Shown one piece after another: positions 22,113-34,499 of a DNA stretch of 64,000 nucleotides. Made by a program: the position numbers and the translations under genes. The stretch covers positions 806,001-870,000 of the forward strand of contig CAJQUW010009290.1 in NCBI GenBank assembly GCA_907163375.1. Reading direction: 5' to 3'. The stretch's first letter is position 1, and each line of letters opens with the position of its first letter. This stretch comes from Prostheceraeus crozeri. Taxonomy: Eukaryota; Platyhelminthes; Polycladida; Euryleptidae. The notes under the pieces were generated by a model, which worked only from the letters and a program-made list of their open reading frames with translations, was not told where the DNA came from and did not search any database.

Positions 22113-23193
22113 CATAGAAATTAACAATACCATAGAAAGTCCTAGAATGGAAATTGCATGAAAATCATGGCACACGCCGGGGGAACTTAGTTGGGGCAAA
22201 AAGCAAATTTTGCGGACTGGCTTTCTTGTTTTCTGGTTGGCATTTTTAATTATCAAGTCAATTTGTGATCTGGATTGTTGCCCCTTGTCAAAAGATCATG
22301 TATACAAAAGCAATACTGAATTTGCAAAATACTGCTGCGACAGGATGACAAAGAAGGAAATCCTGTAAAACGCTCTGTACGTTCATCATTTTGAAATATC
22401 GCTCCTATAATCAATCAAGAGTATAATCAGACACATGCGAAACTTGTAATGTCGATTTACTGAGCATGCATTGCTCCAGCTTGAAGTCAGAGGCCAAGAA
22501 ATCATTTTCAGATCAGAGTATCATTTCAGATCAAATCAGAGTATTCATTTTACTTAAAAGGGTTCCCCTGTTCAATATATTTGAACAATTTTCAAAACCT
22601 TTGCATGCTTTAGAATATCAGCTTCCAAAATATCATCACACTATATCACATAAGTCATTTAGTGATTAATTGAAAGGATCCAGCGACATTTAATTTATCT
22701 GTGAAATGACTGTCGGTAAAGAAGCTTTCAATGTGCTTATTCCAGAATAGCTCTAGGTTTCGTAACCGCTTGAAGGAGAAATTATCCAATAATTAGAATT
22801 TTTATGTGACAGTGAATTCTTCAGATATTCTTGCAACCAGTACACCGACCGCATTCGATTTTGACTCTGAACCAATTTTTGATTCGCATTCCAGTATTGA
22901 AAAATTGGAAAATAGTTATCAATGACTGCTACAAATAGACACAGTGTATTAATCCATGGAATAGTAGGCCAATTCACATGAAACAATGCTGCCAGCTCAC
23001 ATAAAGTTCTCTTCATGAAAATCCTGCAATTTGCTGTCAACAACTTCCACAACCAATTTGGCAAATAGTTTAACTATGATACGATGTTTTAGATCGAATC
23101 TGATCTACAAACCATAGATTTTTCCATGTACCATCATTGTACATAGGCAAGATATCAAACTTCCATTCTAGTGTACTATTATCCACTTCTATG
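22113..23193. mobile_element. non-autonomous 8-bp-TSD element, copy A (1081 bp)
   Basis: Ends are CATAGAA and TTCTATG, with CTAGAATGGAA repeated in inverted form a little further in. GATGTCAT flanks both sides exactly (22105-22112, 23194-23201). Copy B of the same family lies at 28055-29107 in the same orientation. No coding capacity is evident. Confidence 0.88.
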
Positions 23194-24439
23194 GATGTCA
23201 TAGATTGTTGACATGCATCCTTGGAATCTATGAAAACATCGGTAGAATTCAGAGATATCCGAATTATCAAACTCATAATTTTTCAATTCACGGTATAAAT
23301 TGAATATTCTGTCTCTGCTGTTATTTTTGTTTGTCGTACTCAATAATGTAATTGCAGCTATGTTATTCTATGTTCAACTATGTTATGATTTGTGCTTACC
23401 TCTTCACTAACTGTTCCTTTCACCTTAATAAAACAGAGCTCTTAGTTACTTCGAAATCACGGGGACGATTTACTTCATCTGCTTGATTTCTGACATAATG
23501 TGTTTTCAGATTGAAATTAGTCACCAGACATTTATGATATCTTTCTCTAATAGTGGCCTTTTTGACTTGCGAAGTCTCTAATAGTGACCTTGATGAATCT
23601 TTAAAGTCTCCATAGAGATAGCTTTATAAAGCTCGGTGCCATTCTTTCTCGAAATGAGAGGAGCTGTTGATTCTCAAACTTAGTAAAAATATGTGATGCA
23701 AATGTGATGTAGTCCTTTTTCAATCATTTAACTAGAAGAATTGATAATTGATTCACGGAAGTTGTTCTACAATTGCCATATGTAGTATTACTAGGTGTGC
23801 GTGTATGCGATGCATCAGTGCACCGTTTATTTCTGCTTTCTCAGGTTCTCGGACCGGTGCACCCAAATCTGTGAACTTCGACCAAGTTGATGTTTTCCCG
23901 TATCATTTTATATAATCAATTCATTTTATCTTATGATGAGTTTTTATATATTTTTACATTCATCTGTGAGGTACATTACATCGATTTGAATCTCATTAAG
24001 TGAACACGTAAGAGATTGAATAAATGAAGAAAGTCAATACGTCATCAGTGATGCGACGTAAGGTAAAAACGTGTCATTTTTTGTATTATTGAGATAGGCA
24101 GATGGAGGTGGTGAGTTCTGTCTGCCAAAGCGTTCAGATGCAGGCTCAACATGTGATCTTTGTCTTTCCATTTTCGGCGTCACTCAAAAGTTTTGTATTT
24201 CGCTTCACCTTTCATATGTATTCTTCACAATCCCTTGTTTTGAATTCCTTCTTGCCATATGTAATCCTGTGACCTCTGTTGTCCATTCTCTGCGGTTTTG
24301 TAGAAAGTTTACAGGCAGATTGAAAAAAACGATGAACTATACTCGAACTGGGAGCGAATTGTTGAGCTGCAGGCCAACACTATGACCAATTCGTCTTGTG
24401 AGACATAGGTTTTGATAAGTTTCAGCGCAGGAAATTGTC

Positions 24440-25040
24440 AGTTTGTTTTTTTAATGGCGTCGACGTGAGAGGTCCAATCAATAGTTGAGTTTATATGAAC
24501 ACTTAAAAACCCTTAGTGATTTCAGGCTGTGAACTCGAGTCCTGAGTAAACAGACTTGTCGACATTGACCTTCACGTGGCTATTCTCACACCATTGAATT
24601 ATGTCTGTCTCATCTTTTGTGCGATCCTTTATCTAGGAAGAGTCATCGTGTTTTAGCTTCGTCATAACGTGAATGTCATACGCGTACTACTTGATGCATT
24701 AGTTCTCCCTGGAACATTTATGATCACTGACATAGCAGGCGAACAATACAGGTCCAAGCGCTGTTCATTGAATGATTCCACGAGATGCAGTTAGATGAGA
24801 TGATATTGCATTACTAACTCTTGCTGACGATTTGAGCTTGCTGAAGTAGCTTCGAGTGATATATGACTAGTCAGTCCTATTAGAAAGTCGTATTCCATTA
24901 ATTTATCAATGAAGAGTCTGTGATAGATGCAACCAAATGCTTTACATTGATCAAGGCACATGATTGCCGAACCGAAAGAAACTGGTGCACTACTTATACT
25001 GAAAGCAATGTCCACTAACTTCTCTATTAACAATAATGAA
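24440..25040 (-). mobile_element. degenerate LINE reverse-transcriptase fragment
   Basis: On the minus strand FDCIDHRLLIDKLM-like sequence (read here as FGCIYHRLFIDKLMEY, near 24890-24940) matches RT motif A of Jockey/CR1-type LINEs. Downstream are ALGPVLFACYVSD (motif B, near 24730) and a worn motif C region. Frames change and stops interrupt it. Neither end is preserved. Confidence 0.55.
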
Positions 25041-25080
25041 ATTAAATAAACGAGATATCAAATTGCCATGCAAAAGATGT

Positions 25081-25153
25081 GCGGCTGGTAGGATTCGAAC
25101 CTACAACCAAGGCTAACTAGACCTGTGCTCTACCAACTGAGCTACGAGTCACT
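25081..25153 (-). repeat. tRNA-like sequence, probable tRNA-derived SINE or tRNA pseudogene
   Basis: On the minus strand TAGCTCAGTTGGTAGAGCA is a classic D-arm and A box. GTAGGTTCGAATCCTAC is a perfect T arm. The anticodon loop CTAGTTA would give AGT (Thr-type), but the acceptor stem does not pair (TGACTCG against CAGCCGC) and the anticodon stem is imperfect. It is therefore unlikely to be a working tRNA. Confidence 0.6.
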
Positions 25154-25839
25154 TATGCGACTGCGTCAATCGGCAGATAATTGCAGCTATAGCAGTTAAA
25201 TATTCAAATGCAAAATATTTGAAAAATAATTGGTTAATGTTTGCTTCTGCTGCTAAGTACTGCATCAGTCAGCAATGCATTTGCGTTCGTTTCTCTCTGA
25301 AATCTATTTTCAGTTCAAACAACCCTCCCCGCTCCCCTTAGGTGTCATTACATCTATTTTCTTTAGATTTTATTTTAATTTGCTGTAGCTGTCCGTTTTC
25401 GTTTCCCTATATGTGCTTTATTCGGTTGAAAATCTATTTATCTTACTGCCTAATTATCCAGATTGATTTTCAATAACTATGACCGCAAATTACAGTGTCT
25501 GCTTTTCACTCCGTCTCCGTTGGTACTACTCCGCGGTAGTCGAGAAATCCTTCCAGGTAAAAAATCAACTACTGTTAAAGCAATACTGCATCAGCGAATG
25601 ACTGGAATCGAATAATCATAATTCCAGAACGTTTCAAGAATGTTGTATTCGCGCTGGCCTAGAGATAACTCAGATAAGACAGCCTTCCAATTCTGGACGT
25701 CGACATCACACGTTCATCATTCTCTATCCCAAATCCAAATTGGTGACATTACTCTCAATTGAACAGAGGATTTTCGACATCTCGCCTCTATTACCTTTGA
25801 TAATGGGCATATCGATGCATAAAGTTGCAATGGCATAAA

Positions 25840-26330
25840 ATGCTGCCAGTTTATCCTTTAATCGCCTTCAAGTCCGCCTGTTCAAGAGTCATGATCTCTT
25901 TGTGACAGTTAGCTGAGAGCGCGACCACGTCCCTCGTGGAAGGATTCGTAATCGCACTGGAATAAGCAGAGTTGAAACGTATGCCTGCATCATTCGTCAA
26001 CAGCTGCGATGGACAGGCCCCACACTCAGAATGTCGAACTGCCTTCCAAGAAACACGCAATGTAGGGAACTCAAGGAAGGAATACGAGAACGTGATGGAC
26101 CTTAAAAAGGTACAAGGATAACCCAAGGAAAAAATAGACTACGCGCGGTATTGAGTCGTCGAGCTTCGAGGCACTTGCTGCTGACCACCGTGTTGGCTGG
26201 CGAAGGCTATGCAACGAGGGAGCAAAACGGTACGGAAAGCTTGCCCTCGCAGTGGGCTTATGGTGGAGTGCTCGCTCATCGTCCGCAGCACCTGGCTTCA
26301 AATCTAGGTCTACTCAAGCCTCAGACCTTT
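25840..26330 (+). mobile_element. LINE 3' fragment (C-terminal tail of a reverse-transcriptase ORF)
   Basis: Plus-strand frames read LRWTGPTLRMSNCLPRNTQC and ELKEGIRERDGP, then LAADHRVGWRRLCNEGAKRY. This pattern (LRW-GHVLRM, then ELxxGxR, then DRxxWR) is the usual C-terminal tail of many invertebrate LINE ORFs. The open frames on the minus strand here are shadows. Frame breaks and missing upstream motifs show an old, 5'-truncated copy. Confidence 0.5.
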
Positions 26331-26926
26331 TAAACAGTTACAACACGAAAGAATGAAAGTGGAAAAAATGGAACTCGGCCACATGAAAAAGCGGCGTATT
26401 GTGGAATGTGTTTCCGAGTATAAACAAGGAATATTGATTATGTTTTTTGTTTTTGTGGTGACGCATTGAAAAACAGGAGGATCGACGTGTGAGAAGACAT
26501 CGAGCCTCTCAGCTGCCGGTCAACATCTCATATCCTCGATCTCAGAGCTCAGATCGGAAATAGCAAGAGATAGGATAAGATAGGAGGATAGATAGGAGTG
26601 GGTCTCAACTCGAGTTCATTTAATCAAATCGAAACTGCATACACATTGGGTATTTAAGTAATGCTGAGTTGATGCTCTACCTAATACAATTACTCTATGG
26701 TGCCAACCGAAGCAGCAGCGATATACACTACATATGATTCTCTGATAAATTTGGAGTTAAAGGCAGGTACTTGTCTGTCGTTTTCGCTTTGCATGTTGTT
26801 TATTTCTTATTCTCACATCAGTGGATCCATTTTATGTTGTATCTGCTACAAGGATAGTTTTTATCGCGAAAACACGGCAGATTTATTTCATAACACAAAC
26901 CATTTATTGTGTTTATGTAATCAACG

Positions 26927-26995
26927 AAACATGAGAAAATAAGTCCAAGACAGCAATTACATAATTTTTAATGTGGCACTTATTTTCTCACGTTT
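26927..26995 (+). repeat. short hairpin with 18-bp arms
   Basis: AAACATGAGAAAATAAGT (26927-26944) pairs with ACTTATTTTCTCACGTTT (26978-26995), with one wobble or mismatch and a 33-nt loop. It could be a remnant of a small MITE. Confidence 0.4.
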
Positions 26996-27339
26996 GCTAG
27001 ATCTTTGGCCTTTGAGTTTCAGATGATAACATCAACAGATTTGTCTTCATTGTGATGGTGATCCGCATGTCTTTTAAAATTAATCGGTTCACTGGTTGCG
27101 GTTCTAGAATCTAAAATCGGTGAGAATCAACTAATTTCATCAGCACTGCAATGGCAAATAGCAGGCAATTGCAGAAGATACGTGGCAGTAATACTTTCTT
27201 CCTTGTTCTTCCGTTTCCACGAGAACGGGATCAGACCAGAGGTAGGAGCCCGGTCTGCTTTCCATGATAATGTGGTAGCAGTCGAAAGGTAAACAGCTGC
27301 TGTTGCTGTTAACCGAAGTCTGCTAACCTCTGTTAAAAG

Positions 27340-27435
27340 CAGGGCTGTGGAGCCGGAGCCTTAAGGAGCCGATGGTTTTGGTCGGAGCCGGAGCCGATTT
27401 ATCACAAAGGCTCCGGCTCCGATAGTTTGAGCTTT
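27340..27435. mobile_element. solo end of a hAT-type element (CAGGGCTGTGGAGCCGGAGCC family)
   Basis: CAGGGCTGTGGAG is followed by repeated GGAGCCGGAGCC and their complements. This matches the end of a widespread hAT family that has (G)GAGCCGG repeats. No matching opposite end was found downstream. Confidence 0.5.
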
Positions 27436-28054
27436 GATATAAATCTAGAATTTTGAAAGTTATTAATTGGCATCATAAAAAAATTAAATCATTTGAAATC
27501 TAAAGATATGTCTTTTAAGTATACCAATGATCTGTCCTCCACGATATCTTTCTTTGCAGTTGCCGCCTTCTTTTGTATTATATTTATTATATATTTACAC
27601 ACATGTGTAACTGCAACATTTTCATTCATTTTTTGATGTTCTTCATCTGTAACGCATCCGGCATTCTCAAACTTCGCGTATTTAAATGACACATCAAAGT
27701 CTATTTACATGCACACTGCTGTAATAGATGAAAGTAAACTAATAATAACTTTATCTCTGAACATTTTTTCTCTTTCTATTTGGAAACTGATAATGGGCTA
27801 TTTATTCAACTTTGGTCATTTCCACTTCAGAGTAGGTCAGTTAATTGTTAAAAGTTCACACTTCAACAAGTAGTGAGATATCAGTTATCTACTCCTCACA
27901 GAACTAATATTGAATAACTACGGACATTTACATGCAACCAGCTGTTGACAGGTCAATTCGGACACATAAGGACCGATAGTGTGCGTAATTGAGCTATGGT
28001 ACAATGTGGAAAAGAGAAGGCAACTATGTATCGCGTAATGATGATATCTCTATC

Positions 28055-29107
28055 CATGGAAATCAACAATACCATAGAAAGTTCTAGATTGGAAATTGCA
28101 TGAGAATTATGGCATACTCCGGGGGAACTTAGTTGGGGCAAAATGCAAATTTTACGAACTGGTTTCCTTGTTTTCTGGTTGGTAATTATGTTTATCAAGC
28201 CAATTTGTGATCTGGATTGTTCCCCCTTGTCCAAAGATGATGTGCACAAAAGCAATAATGAATTTATAGAACACTGCAGCGACAGGATGATAAAGAAAGA
28301 AATCCTTTAAAACGTTCTGTACATCTGTATTTCATTTTGAAATATCGCTCCTATAATCTATCAAGAGTATAATCAGACATACGCAACTTGTAATGTCGAT
28401 TTACAAAAAATGCATTGCTCTAGCTTGAAATCAGAGGCCAATAGAGCTTAGAGTATTCATTTCACTTTAAGGAACTTCCCTGCTCATTATATTCGAACAA
28501 TTTTCAAAATCTTTGCATGCTTTCAAATGTCAGCTTCCAAAATATCATCGTACTATATCACATGTGTCATTCAATGAATAATTGAAAAGTTCCAGCGACT
28601 TTTAATTTATGAGTGATGATTGTATCTAAAGAAGCTTTCAGTGTGATTATTCCAAAAAAGCGCTAGGTTTCTTCACCGCTTCAAGGATAAATTATCCAAT
28701 AATTAAGAATTTTTATCTGTGAATTCTTGAGATGTTCTCATAACCAGTCCACTGACCACTCACAATCATGGCTCTGTGAAACAAATTTTTAATTGTTTTC
28801 CAGTATTGAAAAAATGGATAACGGTTGTCAATGACTGCTACGTATAGAAACAGCATATTAACCATTAGAATAGTGGGCTATTTCATAATGAAACAATACC
28901 ATCATCTCACTCAAAATTCTCTTCAAGAAAACTCTGTAATTTGCTGTCACCCACTTTCACAACTACATGTAACTTGACAAAGTTTGACTATGATATAATG
29001 TATTAGATCGAAGGTGATCTGCAAACCATAGATTTTTCCATGTGCCATCATTGTATATAAGCAAAATATCAAACTTCCATTCTAGTGTACTATTATCTAC
29101 TTCTATG
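28055..29107. mobile_element. non-autonomous 8-bp-TSD element, copy B (1053 bp)
   Basis: This copy matches copy A along its length. Its ends are CATGGAA and TTCTATG. TCTCTATC flanks both sides exactly (28047-28054, 29108-29115). The flanks differ from those of copy A, so this is an independent insertion and not a segmental duplication. Confidence 0.88.
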
Positions 29108-29240
29108 TCTCTATCTATGCATGTGAAAGACCTTTTTGAAATCTCAATCAGCGTATATCTACATGTGTATTCATAGCATTTCTGCCCGCCTTTTTCCTAC
29201 ATTCCTGCCCAGTTCATTTGAATTTCGCACAATACTATTA

Positions 29241-29673
29241 ACATAGATTTTTTCGGGCAACAATGTAGGACATTTGAGGGCGCGTAAGCGCCTGAAAATG
29301 TCCTACATTGTGTTTAGGTTCGTATATCTTCCTTAGTTAAAATACTGAACCACTATATGCCGGTTTGGCATATTGCAGTTCAGAATAAAGAACGTAGATA
29401 TATGAAAAACATTTTAATCATTCCATTTAAGTCCAAATTTGAATTAGAATTCTATGATGTTGAACAGCAATATGCTTCGTGGGTATATTGCGGTTCAATA
29501 GTAGCATATTGCAGTTCAGTTATATAGAAAACCGAAACACAATGATATTACAGTTTAGACATCGGAACCGCAATAAGCTATGGCTTCGGGCCTGACGACC
29601 CTCAGCCTCATAGCATATTGCGGTTCATCTGTCTAAACTGCAATATTACATTGTTGCCCTCAAAAATCCATGT
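29241..29673. mobile_element. 433-bp MITE with an internal perfect hairpin
   Basis: Ends ACATAGATTTTT and AAAAATCCATGT are inverted. GGGCAACAATGTA follows on the left and its complement lies on the right. The flanks TACTATTA and TACTGTTA are an 8-bp duplication with one change. Just inside the left end, CAATGTAGGACATTT pairs with AATGTCCTACATTG around a GC-rich loop. The motif ATATTGC(G/A)GTTCA is repeated several times inside. Confidence 0.75.
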
Positions 29674-29959
29674 TACTGTTATATTGCTGATTGTAGATAA
29701 AAATGACAGCCTTTGTACACTGACAATCAAGGCTTGGAGTGCTTTGGATCTAAAATGGATCCGAATGAAACCATTCTTTCAAAAAACATTGGGTTAGGTT
29801 GAAGAATATAACAAATCTACATTATTGTTGTTTGGGAATGAAAGTAGTCACATGCTGTAGAAAGATATCAGTTGATAGATCGAAATGTAATTTCTTTTCC
29901 TGCAGGCCACGAGCCGCCATCTTCAGAACTGATCTGTGGCGATCGAATCAGTTTTCACG

Positions 29960-30468
29960 ATGACTATAGTCCGGCAGCCAGAGCGAGTTTCCTCTGGTTA
30001 CGATTTTCTTCTCTTACCCAACATTTTAATAACATGTGTAAGAGAGCTTCCACCAGATTCTATATGCTTCGACAACTGAAGGAATATTTACCTAAAGAAC
30101 AACTCGTCATCGTCTATAATGCCTTCGTGAGAAGTATCTTGGAGTATGCTGCTCCCCTTTTTACCAGCCTCAACGAATTTTCCAATGGTTGTACAGAGCG
30201 CATACAAAACCGTGCTCATCGAATGATTTCTGGTAATCCGTCTTCATGTTCGCTGTTCATGCCTCTTTCGTATCGAAGGAAAGTGCTGGGATTCAAGCTT
30301 TTTCAGGGCATTTATTCTAATTCATATCATCCTTTGCACCATTTGACTTTACCCATAATGACTTTTTCTGATAAGTTCCGTCTGCCAAATATAACTTCCG
30401 GTTTAGTAGCATGTCAAAATTATTTAACACTGGATTTTCGTTATAATTTGTTTTTAAAGTTAATTTGA
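29960..30468 (+). mobile_element. CR1-like LINE fragment, RT C-terminal part
   Basis: The open frame reads RASTRFYMLRQLKEYLPKEQ, then FVRSILEYAAPLF, then RIQNRAHRMISG and LPLSYRRK-like sequence (PLSYRRKVLGF). It aligns by eye with the end of the LINE at 60.4-64.0 kb (LSVLRRLKPFLPAKDLVNIY), so both belong to one broad family. The upstream catalytic motifs are absent. The frame closes at 30468. Confidence 0.7.
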
Positions 30469-30577
30469 ATATTGTTAAGTGCATGTTTATCTTCAGACTA
30501 TGGACTCTCATTTGTACACCTCAAGATTTTCATTATTGGGGTGTTGTGCACTGCAAATATACTTACTTATTTCAGCG

Positions 30578-30750
30578 AGCGAGGCCGAAAATGAGACGTT
30601 CAGAGAATGATGCACCCTATACTTACTACGAATCTGCACGTCTGCCGAGTTCTAACTAGTTCCACTTCTTGTCAGACAGAATCAAAGAAAAGCACACGTC
30701 AAGCCAATGGGACGCAAATTGCATCTTTTGGTTGAAATGAAATTTTCAAA
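30578..30750 (+). repeat. single-arm copy of the foldback repeat seen at 4.4-5.1 kb
   Basis: GAGGCCGAAAATGAGAC, TCTGCACGTCTGCCGAGTTC and CTTCTTGTCAGACAGAATC match both arms of the 4369-5075 element with moderate divergence. Only one arm is present here. Confidence 0.7.
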
Positions 30751-30959
30751 CGCATCGATGGAATATTCGATGAAAGACAATGACTTCATAAATTACTCTG
30801 ACGCTCAGTCCTATGCAAGGTGCATACTTTTATGAATACGGAGGTATTGCCTCCATCGTCTCATCAGCTATCTTTCAGCACAAACTGTATTTCAAATCGG
30901 ATAACCGGCTGAATCCACCATTGACTAAACAGTCAGTTTCAGACACAGGAGCTGTTTCA

Positions 30960-31590
30960 TTGCTAAATCTATGATACCAATAATTGACCTGTTGTGTGTG
31001 AAGCTGCTGGGCGTAGCTGTTGATAAACATTTAACTTTCAAGAATCACGTCGAACTCTGTAGAAAAAAGGCCATACAGAGAATTTTCTGGCTACGAACAC
31101 TAGAACGTTATGGTGGCAGTAGTCAAGGACTAACTCGCCTCTATCACACGTGCATTCTGAGCATTTTTGAGTACGCATCCGCAGTGTGGTTCCCATTTAC
31201 GTCGAAGATGCTACAGCAGGTCATCGAGAGAGTCGAAAAATGTGCTCTAAAAGTCATTCATCCTGCTTTGTCCTACGATGAGGCTCTTGAACTGACCAAA
31301 ACAGCTCAAATTATCACGCATTTGAACAAAATGGTCCTCACTCAATTTATCAAAATGAAGAAGACTCATCATCCTCTCCAGCATCTTATCCCTGTCAGAC
31401 AGGAAGACATCAGTCGGCGAGACTCGAGAGGGTCGAACAGACTGCGAATTCCACGTCATGTCTGATACTTCAAAGGAAATCCTTTGTGATGTATGCCACA
31501 CAACTTTATAATTCAAACAGCTAACTTTTACTTTTTATTCAGTAGCTGTCTGTAGCTACAAATGATTGAATTCATTTGAGAATAAAAACC
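30960..31590 (+). mobile_element. LINE 3' end with RT C-terminal tail and TC-rich terminus
   Basis: The frame (to a stop at 31465) reads LLGVAVDKHLTFKNHVELC, then RLYHTCILSIFEYASAVWF and VIERVEKCALKVIHP, the usual thumb and tail of CR1/Jockey-type RTs. About 120 bp of 3' UTR with an AATAAA (31580) runs into CTCTCTCTC, which may be the element's 3' terminal repeat. It differs from the fragment at 29960-30468, so two LINE families are side by side. Confidence 0.7.
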
Positions 31591-33520
31591 TCTCTCTCTC
31601 GACCTACTCGAAATACGCCAGCTGTGATGCAGATCCCGTGTGACTACGGAATGGCTACGTAATTGCACGCAAAATGAAAGTTGCTGTGTGGACACAGTGC
31701 ATTTTTTAACAACATGTGCCTGTACGTGTATTTACGGATTGCAGCCACTGCTTGCATAATTTGATATTGACTGAATTTCCGTCTCCTAAAAGATTGAACA
31801 ATTTGTGCTTCCCGCATTAGAAAGAAATAATTAAATACTCAACCAATTACTCAACTGTTTGTTCTAATTAGCGTGTATATAAGTGCATACTTTGTTTTTG
31901 CTGAATCAATTTGTACATCGAATCTGGGATCAAATCCTGCTTCATCCATATCCTGGTCATTCGTACCTTTTATCCTTTTTTGAGTAGATCAGGTTTGATT
32001 GAGGTTTCAGATCTAATTCGATTTGACTGAATATCTTCATAAATATTATTAGATGTTACAAGTCATGCAAAACTCATTGCATTGACCTGATCTGAATGAG
32101 AGAAGATCTATTGTAAGAAATGATGACTCCAATCATGTGGGTCGGATGTCTTTCCTGCAATGTTGGTTAACAGAAGATTAAACAAAATGCGCTCACACGT
32201 GGCTTTCACATACATGTCGTCACTAATCTTTCACATAGATGTGAAATTTACGGCTGACACTGTGTGAATTCAGTCAATGCCATCGTTTTGTTTGAACTTT
32301 TAAAGGTGAGCGGTAAAAGCGTGATTGCTGTATTTACATAGATAATTAGCAATTTGTTTGGTCAGGTCATGGTAAAATGCTTTCAAAATTATCCTTACTT
32401 ATTATTATAAAGTATCCAAGTAAATTATTATTACTTGGAACGTTAGAGGTGTTTCAAGACGGAGAAAGAAACGAAATTTCATTTCACGCTGTGTGATGCT
32501 GTTTTGTTACTCCTCAGCATGAGTTAGACAAATGAACAGATTTTTTCAATTCACCCCTGTCTCACCCAAGTCGCAGCCATTCTGGATGGCTACCGATGGG
32601 GCTGCCTTCACATTAGAACATTTACCTAAAATTGTATCTGATGTATTCTATTCAGATCAATATGCTGCTTAATGAAAATTATTAGTAAAACCAGAATGCG
32701 TATCATTAAATTAGTATAAATAAGCTGATACAGAATGAAAGACATCAAAGAGAACTTTTATCGAATGCTCACTGGCCAGGTTAGGTTTTTTAGGATTTTT
32801 CCTCTGAGGATTCCGACCCTCCATTAGCATGTGCGTATCCCCACAGATATATGTGAGGGAACTAGATGCGAACGACCAATACAACTGAACAAGGCAATAA
32901 ATTCAGAAAAGTTGAGGTACATGTATTTACAAAATTAATTTTGAGGGAGAGTAAAGTAGGTTCTCACCCGACAACTGTAATTGTTTTAGATGCTCTCTAA
33001 AGCGAGATTCGTGCGGAAATGTAATTGTATGTATTTAAAGTTGCCTGGGAAAGTGCTCCTTCAGCGCTGGCTGACCAATTTACCGTTGACAAATGCAGCG
33101 TGTGATTTTATGTGCAACATTTTCTGGATGATATTATCGTCCACAGTTCGGCTTAACCAAAGATGATCGAAGATTAATTGGACCAATTCCTTGCAATCAA
33201 TTAATTAATGGCAACGGCTCCTAATCCGATGTTGATGAACTGCGACAAAAAATATCGCCTATGAGATTCAACTTAAGATATGAGTGAAGCACTACAGAGA
33301 GCTTCATGAAAACGGGTCATCCTCCTATTTACTTTGAATTGATATGTTTTAAAGATAAATTAGGTAGACTGCGTCAGCGAGAAGCTGTGTTCAATCATGT
33401 GATTGTTCTTGTGCTTAATAGTTCTTATATTAAATAATTCAACACAACGAATTAATTTAATAGGTTATATTGATGAAGATATTTTTCAATGAAGATCTAG
33501 TTTCAATTTTTGTGCTATTC
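31591..33520. other. intron 1 interval with nothing recognised
   Basis: AT-rich, no open frames of note and no element ends found. Confidence 0.35.
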
Positions 33521-33687
33521 TACAGGGTGTTTCAGAAATCCTGGGCACTTTGCATAAAAATTTTTATATCATGATCTTTATCTATATTTACCATCGTAAA
33601 AGTTCCCTGACAGTCGCAAAACTTCATATTGATGTAGACATGTTATATAGCCGATGTATTCATGTACACCTGCAGATCTTAGTAAAC

Positions 33688-34233
33688 TTATATAATTAGG
33701 GCTACTATCATTTTACGACCAATCCATCTTTCTTTAAAGTCCTGGTCCAGGTGTCTCCTGACTGATGTGGCGTAATGTGCCGGACAACCATCTTGCATGA
33801 ACCACATATTGTCATCATTGATGGAGAAGACATGTTCACGAAGCAAGTCAAGATATTTCTCACCGTTGAGATTTCCATCGATGAATACAGGACCAACTAT
33901 TCCACTCGAACGAATGCCACACCATACCATTACGCCTGGGGCCTGACCATTACTTTCAACAGTGCACTGAGGGTTTTGTGTCGACCAGATTACACAGCTG
34001 TGTCGATTGACTGTTCCAGAAAGTTTGAATTGTGCTTCATCAGACCATAAGATGTTATTCGCGAACTCGGGATCTCTATCCATCATACCCAGTAAGATGT
34101 CGCAAGTTTCAACTCTGCGATCAAAGTCGTCTTCAGACAATTCATTTATCAAGCGTGGAATATACGGCTTGCACTTCAGTTCCTTGAGAAGTCCGTAAGT
34201 GGACGAATGGCTTAGATGACAGGCATTTGACAA
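33688..34233 (-). pseudogene. mariner-type transposase, catalytic part (truncated DDE domain)
   Basis: The frame has SSTYGLLKELKCKPYIPRL (end of the DNA-binding region), ILWSDEAQFKLSG with the first catalytic Asp, and MWFMQDGCPAHY with the second. It ends ERWIGRKMIVALII before the SPDL-type block that should hold the third acidic residue. Transposases of this group cut and paste the element by binding its ends. This one lacks an essential part and cannot work. It lies antisense within NDOR1 intron 1. Confidence 0.85.
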
Positions 34234-34499
34234 TTTTTGGCACCATTGTCAACAAGCAGCTCAACCAACACTGCCTTGTTTTCATCGGTCGTGATAGACC
34301 GTAGTCTACCGGTAAGCTTTTTCGGTTGAACATTACCAGTTTTATCAAACTGTTTATTGATGCGTCCAATCGTTCTACGATCGATTGCATTCTCTCCATA
34401 TTGACGTAAAAGTTGTCTTTCAACCTCAACAGCATTTTGAGAAAGAGAATATAAACGTACAGCCTTAATCTTCTGCTCAAGTCTGTCATCTTCAGCCAT
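34212..34499 (-). pseudogene. mariner-type transposase, N-terminal helix-turn-helix part
   Basis: The ATG at 34499 opens MAEDDRLEQKIKAVRLYSLS, then RRTIGRINKQFDKTGNVQ, the paired-like helix-turn-helix region that binds the inverted repeats. A frameshift after GAKNCQ separates it from the catalytic part. The start is probably original, because it is 449 bp inside the right end and the sequence before it is non-coding. Confidence 0.8.

Noticed and set aside
5720-23900. Blocks near 5722 and 23790 as two copies of one transposon end
   Set aside because: They share GTGCAC-type words and a T(C/G)GATCAA(A/G)TTGAT-like piece only; the alignment is too weak to define a family.
25081-25153. Functional tRNA-Thr (AGT)
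   Set aside because: The D and T arms are good, but the acceptor stem does not pair and the anticodon stem is imperfect.
27340-28000. Complete GGAGCCGG-type hAT element
   Set aside because: Only one end is visible; no complementary end follows within several kilobases.
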